From Janthinobacterium sp. GW456P (lineage in GTDB: Bacteria > Pseudomonadota > Gammaproteobacteria > Burkholderiales > Burkholderiaceae_D), in NCBI RefSeq assembly GCF_002127655.1, contig NZ_NEHB01000012.1, forward strand, positions 1 through 64,000: a stretch of DNA of 64,000 bases. Direction: 5' to 3'. Every line of letters begins with the position of its first letter. Position 1 is the stretch's first letter. This document shows, in pieces, positions 55,326 to 61,734 of this stretch. Both the position numbers and the translations under genes were made by a program. The notes below the pieces were generated by a model. That model was given only the letters and a program-made list of their open reading frames with translations. It had not been told where the DNA came from and did no database searches.

Positions 55326-55443
55326 GCACCTATCAAAACCTACTGCGCGTCGTAATTTGCGGCCTGCGATGCTCACTGTACCTTCGTACAGTTGCGCTTC
55401 TCAGCCACAACTTCCTTCCGCTCGCTACGGTTTTGTTAGGCGC
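55326..55443 (-). repeat. 88-nt-core structured dispersed element, copy B
   Basis: Minus-strand copy with core 55341-55428. Outer stem CCTATCAAAACC (55329-55340) pairs with GGTTTTGTTAGG (55429-55440) with one mismatch. By count about 74 of 88 core bases equal copy C. Terminal stem ACTGTAC-GAAG-GTACAGT and middle stem AAGTTGTGGCT/AGGCCGCAAATT (minus strand). It lies between the DUF1501 stop and the AI-2E transporter start. Confidence 0.85.
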
Positions 55444-55490
55444 TATAAGCCCGTACACCTTTAAGGTGTGCGGGGCAAGAATGGAGTGGT

Positions 55491-56603
55491 ATGACCGATA
55501 CCCAGCGCGACATCGTCAGCGCAGGATTTTCCCTGGCCCTGATCGCCGTGACGGCCTTCGTCATGCAGCGTTTCTTTTTGCCGCTCGTGTGGGCCGGCAT
55601 CCTGTGCGTGGCCACCTGGCCCCTGTACCTGCGCGTGCGCGCGGCGCTGGGCCAGCGCACCGTCATCGCGGCGGCCGTGCTGACCCTGGCGTTCGCCTGC
55701 ATCTTCATCATTCCCGTGCTGTTCGGCGTGGCGCAGGCGGCGCGCGAAGTGCCCGTGCTGGCCAATTTCGTCGTCCATGCGAATACCGACGGCTTGCCCG
55801 TGCCAGACTGGGTGGCGCATATTCCGCTGGCCGGCAGCGCCATCGGCGACTGGTGGCAAGCCACCCTGAGCCAGCCCCACGGCCTCGGCCACTTCTTTGC
55901 GGGCAGCGCCGTGGGTGGTTTTCATTCCGCGCGCGACATGCTGAAAGTCTTCGGCGCGGACGTCTTCCACCGCCTCGTCGATTTCGGCCTGGCCTTTCTA
56001 TGCCTGTTTTTCTTTTACAAGGATGGCGAAGCGCTGACGCGCCAGATCACAGCCGTCGGCAGCCATTTTTTGCGTCCTGAACGCTGGGGCCGCTATGCGC
56101 AAAAGATCCCGACCGCCATCCGCGCCACCGTCAACGGCCTGGTGCTGGTGGGCCTGGCCGAAGGCGTGCTGATTGGTTTCGCCTATGCGATTGCCGGCTT
56201 GCCGTCGCCGGCCCTGTGGGCGTTCGCCACCGGTATTTTGGCCATCATCCCGTTCGGCGCGCCGCTCGCTTACTTGTGCGCGGCCGCCTTGCTGGTGTTC
56301 CAGGGAAATGTGGGCGCCGCCATCGGCGTGGCCGTGTGGGGCACCGTGGTGCTGTTTGTGGCCGATCACTTTGTGCGTCCCGGCATGATCGGCAACGCCA
56401 CCCGTTTACCGTTCCTGGCCGTGCTGTTCGGTATTTTGGGCGGCGTGGAAACCCTGGGTCTCGTGGGCCTGTTCATCGGCCCCGTCGTGATGGTGCTGTT
56501 CGTGACCTTGTGGTACGAGGCGAATGTGTTCGACAAGGCGGCGCCTGTCAAGACAAGCGCGAATACACCTGCCAGCCCGGCCGCACCGGAACGCACGCAG
56601 TAA
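55491..56603 (+). CDS. AI-2E family transporter
   Basis: 370 residues with about eight membrane helices. Start MTDTQRDIVSAGFSLALIAV, conserved FFLPLVWAGILCVATWPLY, GLALLCLFFFYKDGE-type segment (FGLAFLCLFFFYKDGEALTR), and the late IPFGAPLAYLCAAALL and GGVETLGLVGLFIGPVVMV. The family was named for autoinducer-2 export, but several members are sodium/proton antiporters, so the substrate is open. It is a single gene, enclosed by two inverted copies of the 88-nt-core element. Confidence 0.9.
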   Translation: MTDTQRDIVSAGFSLALIAVTAFVMQRFFLPLVWAGILCVATWPLYLRVRAALGQRTVIAAAVLTLAFACIFIIPVLFGVAQAAREVPVLANFVVHANTDGLPVPDWVAHIPLAGSAIGDWWQATLSQPHGLGHFFAGSAVGGFHSARDMLKVFGADVFHRLVDFGLAFLCLFFFYKDGEALTRQITAVGSHFLRPERWGRYAQKIPTAIRATVNGLVLVGLAEGVLIGFAYAIAGLPSPALWAFATGILAIIPFGAPLAYLCAAALLVFQGNVGAAIGVAVWGTVVLFVADHFVRPGMIGNATRLPFLAVLFGILGGVETLGLVGLFIGPVVMVLFVTLWYEANVFDKAAPVKTSANTPASPAAPERTQ

Positions 56604-56706
56604 TGAGGGGTCGGCCAGCGTTGCCGCTGGCCGGTACTGGCGCGCTCCCGGCGTGGCCGGGCGAGGCTTTCAAGCAATGTCGTCGAAAGCCCCGGAATAC
56701 GCCGAG

Positions 56707-56808
56707 AAAAATCGTAGCGAGCGGCAACGAGTTGTGGCTAAGAAGCGCAGCTGTACTTTAGTACAGCGAGCATCGCAGGCCGCAAATCGCGCCGCGCAGT
56801 AGATTTTT
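56707..56808 (+). repeat. 88-nt-core structured dispersed element, copy C
   Basis: Core 56714-56801, exactly 88 nt. Outer stem AAAAATC (56707-56713) pairs with GATTTTT (56802-56808), with a further AATAC (56696-56700)/GTATT (56814-56818) outside. Terminal stem GCTGTAC-TTTA-GTACAGC; middle stem CGAGTTGTGGCT/AGGCCGCAAATCG. It ends 9 nt from the 3' end of the minus-strand gene at 56818. Confidence 0.85.
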
Positions 56809-56817
56809 AAGGAGTAT

Positions 56818-57042
56818 TTAATGCGCTTTAGATAAGATCAACAGCCAACGGCGCATCAGCAGCACTTCAACATAGCCCGGCTCGATGCCCGTACCGCACT
56901 CGATCAAGGGATTGACGGTGTAGTAGCGCTTGCGGAAGTCGCGGCAAACGAGGATTTCGCGCTTGCCCATGCGGACGAGGAAAGAGCTTGGGGCGTATTC
57001 CAGGCCGAACCGTGAGCCAAAACCGCTATTCAATGTTGCCAT
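56818..57042 (-). CDS. Small hypothetical protein
   Basis: 74 residues, no signal or membrane segment. It contains SSFLVRMGKREILVCRDFRK, RYYTVNPLIECGTGIEPG and a C-terminal MRRWLLILSKAH. No family recognised; the codon pattern looks real and a GGAATTG-type site precedes the ATG. Its 3' end meets copy C of the structured element. The AT-rich 57043-57189 behind its start holds the divergent promoters. Confidence 0.55.
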   Translation of the reverse strand: MATLNSGFGSRFGLEYAPSSFLVRMGKREILVCRDFRKRYYTVNPLIECGTGIEPGYVEVLLMRRWLLILSKAH

Positions 57043-57189
57043 GACAATTCCTTTGAGGGAGATGTGTTGAACGAGTCATCAGAATAGCATAACTACTGTA
57101 TGAAAACACAGCTACTGTATGAATAAACAGTATTTTTTTGCTGGTGTGGTTTTTTTGATCATCGCCAGGAACATGAAAGAGAGATCAGT

Positions 57190-57942
57190 TTGCAAGAGAA
57201 TAATGACATGGGCGTGACCACGGGCTGGACCATGAAACTGCGCCGCTTCGTCGAGGCGCGCTTGTCGCCCGAAGGCGAACTGGGCCTGCATATGACCGTG
57301 GGCGTGGCCCTGATGCTGGTGGCCATCGTGGTCTTCCACGAGATCGCCGAAGCCGTGATGGGCATGGCCCAGATCACCGTGATCGACCTGCAGGTGGCGC
57401 AGTGGTTCAACCAGCATGCCGTGCCGTGGATCACCAGCGTGCTGCTGGTCGTCACGCATATGCATGGCGTGATCGGCGCCATCACCCTGGCCGTCTTGCT
57501 GGGCTGGTATCTGCACCGCAAGGGCGCCGATTACTGGCTGTTTACCCTGGTCATTACCATGCCGGGCGTCATGTTTTTGAACCTGCTGTTAAAGTACATT
57601 TTTGTGCGCGCGCGGCCCAGCTTTGACGAGCCCATCCTGCAGACGGCCTTGAGCACGTACAGCTTTCCCAGCGGCCATACGGCCACCTCGACAGCTTTGT
57701 ACGGCTTGCTGGCCGCCTACCTGATTTGCCAGACGGCGCCCGGCGCCTGGGGCAAGCGCATCGCCATCGCCCTGGGTGCATTCCTGATGGCGTCGCTCGT
57801 CGGCTTCAGCCGCATTTATTTGGGCGCGCATTACCTGAGCGATGTGCTGGCGGCCATGGCGGAAAGCTATGGCTGGCTGGCCATCTGTATCGCCGGCGTG
57901 TCGACCCTGCGCCGCCGCCGGCATATCCGGCAAACCACTTAA
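57190..57942 (+). CDS. PAP2-family phosphatase
   Basis: 250 residues with about six membrane helices. The PAP2 signature is split over KYIFVRARPSF, SFPSGHTATSTALYG and SRIYLGAHYLSDVLAA, all with the catalytic His and Arg in place. It removes phosphate from phosphatidic acid, undecaprenyl diphosphate or similar lipids at the periplasmic face. Start: TTG 57190 fits an AAAGAGAG site; ATG 57208 is an alternative. It is first in an operon with a diacylglycerol kinase and a phosphoesterase. Confidence 0.92.
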   Translation: MQENNDMGVTTGWTMKLRRFVEARLSPEGELGLHMTVGVALMLVAIVVFHEIAEAVMGMAQITVIDLQVAQWFNQHAVPWITSVLLVVTHMHGVIGAITLAVLLGWYLHRKGADYWLFTLVITMPGVMFLNLLLKYIFVRARPSFDEPILQTALSTYSFPSGHTATSTALYGLLAAYLICQTAPGAWGKRIAIALGAFLMASLVGFSRIYLGAHYLSDVLAAMAESYGWLAICIAGVSTLRRRRHIRQTT

Positions 57943-57953
57943 GGGGAACGATC

Positions 57954-58862
57954 CTGAGCAAAATCGCCGTCATCATCAACGCGGGCGCCGGCTGCGGCTA
58001 TGCGCCCGACTGGGCGCAGCAGCTTGAAGCACAATTCCTGGCCGTGGGCCTCGACGCCGCCATCACCCTGGCGCAAAGCGGGGCCGAGATGATCGCCACG
58101 GCCGAGCAAGCTTTGCGCGATGGCGCGCCCATCGTCGTGGCCGGCGGAGGGGACGGCACCATCAATGCCGTCGCCTCCGTCGTGGTCGGCAGCGGCACGC
58201 CGTTTGGCGTCTTGCCGCTGGGCACCTTGAACCATTTCGCCAAGGATTTGAATATCCCGCTTGACCTCGATGCGGCGATTGCCAACGTGGCGCGGGGCGT
58301 GCCGCACCAGGTCGATGTGGGCGAAGTCAATGGCCGCATCTTCCTGAACAATTCCAGCCTGGGTCTGTATCCCGATATCGTGCGCGACCGCGAAAAGCAG
58401 CAGCGTCGCCTGGGACGGGGCAAGTGGCTGGCCTTCAGCTGGGCGCTGCTGGCCGCCTTGCGCCGCTATCCGTTTCTCAGCGTGCAGCTGAAACTCAACG
58501 ACGTCGTGCATGCGCGGCGCACGCCTTTCGTCTTCATCGGCAATAATGAGTATCTGATGGAAGGCTTGAATATCGGCGAGCGCGAGCGGCTTGATGGCGG
58601 CCAGCTGAGCCTGTACGTGGCGCAGCGTCCGGGCCGCCTGGGCCTCGTGCGCCTGGCCCTGCACGCGCTGTTCGGCAAGCTGTCGCAGGCCAAGGATTTC
58701 GATGTGCTGACGGCGACCGACCTGGAGATCGCCACGCGACACCGCCGCCTGCGCGTGGCCACCGATGGCGAAGTGACCGTCATGAATACGCCGCTGCGCT
58801 ACCGCATCCGCACGGCCGCGCTCGAAGTGATCGTGCCGGCGTCCGTGCCCGCCGTCAGTTAG
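57954..58862 (+). CDS. Diacylglycerol/lipid kinase, probable CTG start
   Basis: 302 residues of the DAGK catalytic family. N-terminal KIAVIINAGAGCGYAPD, nucleotide-binding VVAGGGDGTINAVAS, GVLPLGTLNHFAKDLNIPLD, and IFLNNSSLGLYPDIV. It phosphorylates diacylglycerol or a related lipid in the cytosol. No ATG, GTG or TTG fits the family start; the CTG at 57954 lies 7 bp behind AGGGGA and 11 bp behind the PAP2 stop, so CTG initiation is proposed. Combined with PAP2, it suggests a phosphorylation cycle of one lipid pool. Confidence 0.85.
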   Translation: MSKIAVIINAGAGCGYAPDWAQQLEAQFLAVGLDAAITLAQSGAEMIATAEQALRDGAPIVVAGGGDGTINAVASVVVGSGTPFGVLPLGTLNHFAKDLNIPLDLDAAIANVARGVPHQVDVGEVNGRIFLNNSSLGLYPDIVRDREKQQRRLGRGKWLAFSWALLAALRRYPFLSVQLKLNDVVHARRTPFVFIGNNEYLMEGLNIGERERLDGGQLSLYVAQRPGRLGLVRLALHALFGKLSQAKDFDVLTATDLEIATRHRRLRVATDGEVTVMNTPLRYRIRTAALEVIVPASVPAVS

Positions 58863-58871
58863 GAGAACGCC

Positions 58872-59690
58872 ATGCGTACCATCGTGCATTTATCGGATCT
58901 GCATTTCGGCCGGGTCGACGGGGACTTGCTGGCGCCCCTGCGCGCGCTGGTCGAGCGCCTGGAACCGGACGTGGTGGTGGTCTCCGGCGACCTCACCCAG
59001 CGGGCCCGCAGCGCCCAGTTCCAGGAAGCGCGGGCCTTTCTCGACAGCTTGCCGGGGCCGCAGATCGTGGTGCCGGGCAACCATGACGTGCCCCTGTACA
59101 ACGTCTTTTCCCGCTTCCTGACGCCGCTGGTGAAGTACCGGCGCCACGTGACGGACGATTTGTCGCCCGAATACGTGGATGAGGAAATCGCCGTGCTGGG
59201 CATCAACACGGCCCGCTCATTGACGTTCAAGGATGGGCGCATCAGCCACGAGCAGATCGATTTCCTGCGTGAACGCCTGGGCCGCTTGCCGCCCGGCTTG
59301 ACGCGCATCATCGTCACGCACCATCCATTCGACTTGCCCGAGCACTTCGATGAAGACGATCTGGTGGACCGCGCACCGCAGGCGCTGCAAATGTTTTCCG
59401 AATGCGGCGTGGATCTGTTGCTGGCGGGCCATCTGCATGCCAGCGTGGCGGGCAACACGGCCGAGCGCTACAAGATCGCCGGCTACGCGGCCCTGATGGT
59501 GCAGGCGGGCACGGCCACGTCCACGCGGGGCCGGGGCGAGTCGAACTCGTTCAACGTGCTGCGCGTGGAAAACAGCTGCATCCGGGTCGAGCGCTACAGC
59601 TGGAATGAAGACAGCGCCGAGTTTGAAAAGGTCAGCACGGAAGCGTTCGAACGCCAGGGCGGCGTGTGGGCCAGCTTGCGGCCGCTCTGA
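58872..59690 (+). CDS. Calcineurin-like metallophosphoesterase
   Basis: 272 residues. Metal ligands in HLSDLHFGRVDGDL, VVVSGDLTQRARS, VPGNHDVPLYN, RIIVTHHPF and LLAGHLHASVAG: the complete class III phosphodiesterase set. CpdA-like cyclic-AMP phosphodiesterase or a general phosphoesterase. It starts 9 bp behind the lipid kinase, third gene of the operon, so its substrate may be lipid-linked rather than cAMP. Confidence 0.9.
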   Translation: MRTIVHLSDLHFGRVDGDLLAPLRALVERLEPDVVVVSGDLTQRARSAQFQEARAFLDSLPGPQIVVPGNHDVPLYNVFSRFLTPLVKYRRHVTDDLSPEYVDEEIAVLGINTARSLTFKDGRISHEQIDFLRERLGRLPPGLTRIIVTHHPFDLPEHFDEDDLVDRAPQALQMFSECGVDLLLAGHLHASVAGNTAERYKIAGYAALMVQAGTATSTRGRGESNSFNVLRVENSCIRVERYSWNEDSAEFEKVSTEAFERQGGVWASLRPL

Positions 59691-59720
59691 AACGCCGCGT
59701 CTTGCTCGATGATGTTTTAA

Positions 59721-60011
59721 TTACAGATGGCGTGCCGCATCCATGCGGTCATGCAAAATGCGCACGATGGCAATGCCATAGTGAGTGATGCGGAAATAAA
59801 TCATGTGCCGTCCGACTTTGCGGCGGCGGTAGCCGGGCCGAATCTGCTCGCATGCCGGTGCTGTCTCGGGCGCGCGTGCCTGGTCATCGAAGGCCGCCGT
59901 CATGTTGTCAAGATAAAGACTGGCCTGCTGCACGTCCCACCGCTGCGACGTATAAGCCCAGATCGCCTCAAGATCATGCTCGGCGGCGGGCGTCAGCCGG
60001 TATTCAGCCAT
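59721..60011 (-). CDS. RelE/ParE-type toxin
   Basis: 96 residues. EYRLTPAAEHDLEAIWAYTS start, AFDDQARAPETAPACEQI and RRKVGRHMIYFRITHYGIAI then VRILHDRMD: full ParE/RelE fold. The short-chain ParE pattern favours a gyrase-directed toxin over mRNA cleavage, not certain. Its ATG lies inside the end of the antitoxin gene (8-bp overlap), the usual coupling. Confidence 0.93.
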   Translation of the reverse strand: MAEYRLTPAAEHDLEAIWAYTSQRWDVQQASLYLDNMTAAFDDQARAPETAPACEQIRPGYRRRKVGRHMIYFRITHYGIAIVRILHDRMDAARHL

Positions 60012-60249
60012 GCGCTGCCAGCATTCTTTGCTTGAAAGCCCTGGCATCGAAAGGCTGGGGTTCACCGCTTGCCTCGCCTTCCACCAGCGCCGCGCGGATC
60101 GCATCGAGTTCGGCGCTGCGTTCTTGTTCACGCCGGATCAGGTCGCGGATGTATTCGCTGTCATTCGTATAGCGCCCGGCGTCAATTTGCGCCTTGATCC
60201 AGTCGTCCTGCTGGTCCGTCAAAGTAATGGTCTTGCGCACGGTTCCCAT
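60004..60249 (-). CDS. ParD-type antitoxin
   Basis: 81 residues. Ribbon-helix-helix N-terminus TVRKTITLTDQQDDWIKAQI then GRYTNDSEYIRDLIRREQ, and a flexible acidic tail for toxin binding. It represses its own operon as a dimer. ATG 60249 follows GGAG. Three GTGCA repeats with 10-bp spacing lie upstream as the probable operator. Confidence 0.93.
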   Translation of the reverse strand: MGTVRKTITLTDQQDDWIKAQIDAGRYTNDSEYIRDLIRREQERSAELDAIRAALVEGEASGEPQPFDARAFKQRMLAAHG

Positions 60250-60290
60250 GGTCCACTCCAGATATGAGCAGCACGACGATCGTCATACTA

Positions 60291-60322
60291 TTGGTGCAAT
60301 ATAGTGCATATTTGTGCAAATA
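60291..60322 (-). promoter_or_regulatory. GTGCA x3 operator of the toxin-antitoxin operon
   Basis: GTGCA at 60294, 60304 and 60314, exactly 10 bp apart, embedded in AT-rich sequence with small palindromes (ATTGGTGCAAT, ATTTGTGCAAAT). Fits phased binding of ribbon-helix-helix dimers on one face of the helix. Confidence 0.6.
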
Positions 60323-60342
60323 TCCAGTCACCTGATCGGTGC

Positions 60343-61734
60343 TTATAACCAGTAATTCATGAATCGCGCCGCCCATTCCTTCATGCGGTCGGCCCAGGGC
60401 CGCGATTCCCACTTGGCCTTCGTGATTTCTTCCGAGTCGCGCAAGTCTTCCTGGAAAGCGTTTTCCATTTCCCGGCCGAAGCTGTCGCCCAGCACGATCA
60501 CGTTCAGCTCGCTGTTGTGCAGGAAGCTGCGCATGTCGATGTTGGTCGAGCCGACCGTTGACCAGGCGCCGTCGATGACGGCCGTCTTGGCGTGCAGCAC
60601 GGCCAGTTTCAAATGGAAGATGCGGATGCCGCCGGCCAGCAGCTGATCGTACAGCGCGTGTCCCGCATGGAACACGAGGCCGCTGTCGGACACGCCGGGC
60701 AGCACCACGGTGACGTCCACGCCCCGTTTGGCGGCGGCGACCAGCGCGTCCACCGTCTGCTGGTCGGGCACGAAATAGGCGGACGTGATGTGGATCGATT
60801 TTTTGGCTTCCTGGATGGCCAGGATGTAAGCCTTGTAGATTTCAAAGCCGCCGTCCGGCTCGCTGGCCACGACGCGCACCAGCTTGTCGCCCACTTCGTG
60901 AAGTACGGGGAAATAATTGGCGTCCGGTAAGTCAGCCTGGTCCTGCTGAGCCCAGGTGCGGATGAACAGCCACTGGAAGGCGGCCACGGCCGGGCCTTCC
61001 ACTTTCACGTGCGTGTCGCGCCAGCCCACGTCCTTCTTGTCGGTGGGCTTCGATTTTGAGCGGAACAGCGAGCTTTTCGCATAGGTGTCGCTGATATTGA
61101 TGCCGCCCGTAAACGCCGTCTTGCCGTCGACGATCAGCACCTTGCGGTGATCGCGGTTGTTGATCTTCCAGTCGTCGCCCTTGAGCTTGGCGGGATTGAC
61201 GGGATTGAACGCCACCAGGTGCACGCCGGCCGCGCGCATGCGGTCAAAAAACGCCTGCGGCACGCCGATGGTGCCCACGCTGTCGTAGATGACGTTGACC
61301 GTCACGCCCGATTGCTGCTTTTCGATGAGCATGTCGGCAAACTTCAGGCCCAGCGGGTCTTGGTCGAAGATATACGTTTCCAGGTTGATGCTGGTCTTGG
61401 CGTCGCTGATGGCCTGGAACATGGCGGCCATGGTTTGCGGGCCGTCGAACAGCAGGGTGACCTTGTTGCCCTTGATCAAAGGCACGCCCGTGGCCGCTTC
61501 TTCCAGCGCGGCCTGGGTCTTCAAGTCCATGCCGGACCTGGCCCAGCGCTTGTTGAGCAGGGCGGCGCGGCTGTTGACGTTCAGCACGGCGCCCTTGCCC
61601 GTGATCACCTTGGGCTTGGCCACCGGTTCCAGCGTGGTGTTGAGATTCTTGACATCGGGCAGCGAGGCGCATGCAGCCAGGGTCCAGCACAGCAGGAGGG
61701 CGGTGAGGCAGGATTGCATGCGCCTGGTGGTCAT
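60343..61734 (-). CDS. Phospholipase D/cardiolipin synthase-like lipoprotein
   Basis: 463 residues. Lipobox LAACASL after a signal peptide. Two HKD motifs: NRDHRKVLIVDGKTAFTGG and LAVLHAKTAVIDGAWSTVG, the second followed by STNIDMRSFLHNSELNVIV. ClsC/YmdC-like: it may make cardiolipin from phosphatidylglycerol and phosphatidylethanolamine, or cleave phospholipids. The ATG at 61734 overlaps the upstream stop (ATGA), so it is translationally coupled to the PF10136 gene. Confidence 0.9.
   Translation of the reverse strand: MTTRRMQSCLTALLLCWTLAACASLPDVKNLNTTLEPVAKPKVITGKGAVLNVNSRAALLNKRWARSGMDLKTQAALEEAATGVPLIKGNKVTLLFDGPQTMAAMFQAISDAKTSINLETYIFDQDPLGLKFADMLIEKQQSGVTVNVIYDSVGTIGVPQAFFDRMRAAGVHLVAFNPVNPAKLKGDDWKINNRDHRKVLIVDGKTAFTGGINISDTYAKSSLFRSKSKPTDKKDVGWRDTHVKVEGPAVAAFQWLFIRTWAQQDQADLPDANYFPVLHEVGDKLVRVVASEPDGGFEIYKAYILAIQEAKKSIHITSAYFVPDQQTVDALVAAAKRGVDVTVVLPGVSDSGLVFHAGHALYDQLLAGGIRIFHLKLAVLHAKTAVIDGAWSTVGSTNIDMRSFLHNSELNVIVLGDSFGREMENAFQEDLRDSEEITKAKWESRPWADRMKEWAARFMNYWL

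Noticed and set aside
52542-55376. 944-codon frame opposite DUF1800 and DUF1501
   Set aside because: Antisense shadow; both sense genes have complete family signatures, signal sequences and consecutive starts.
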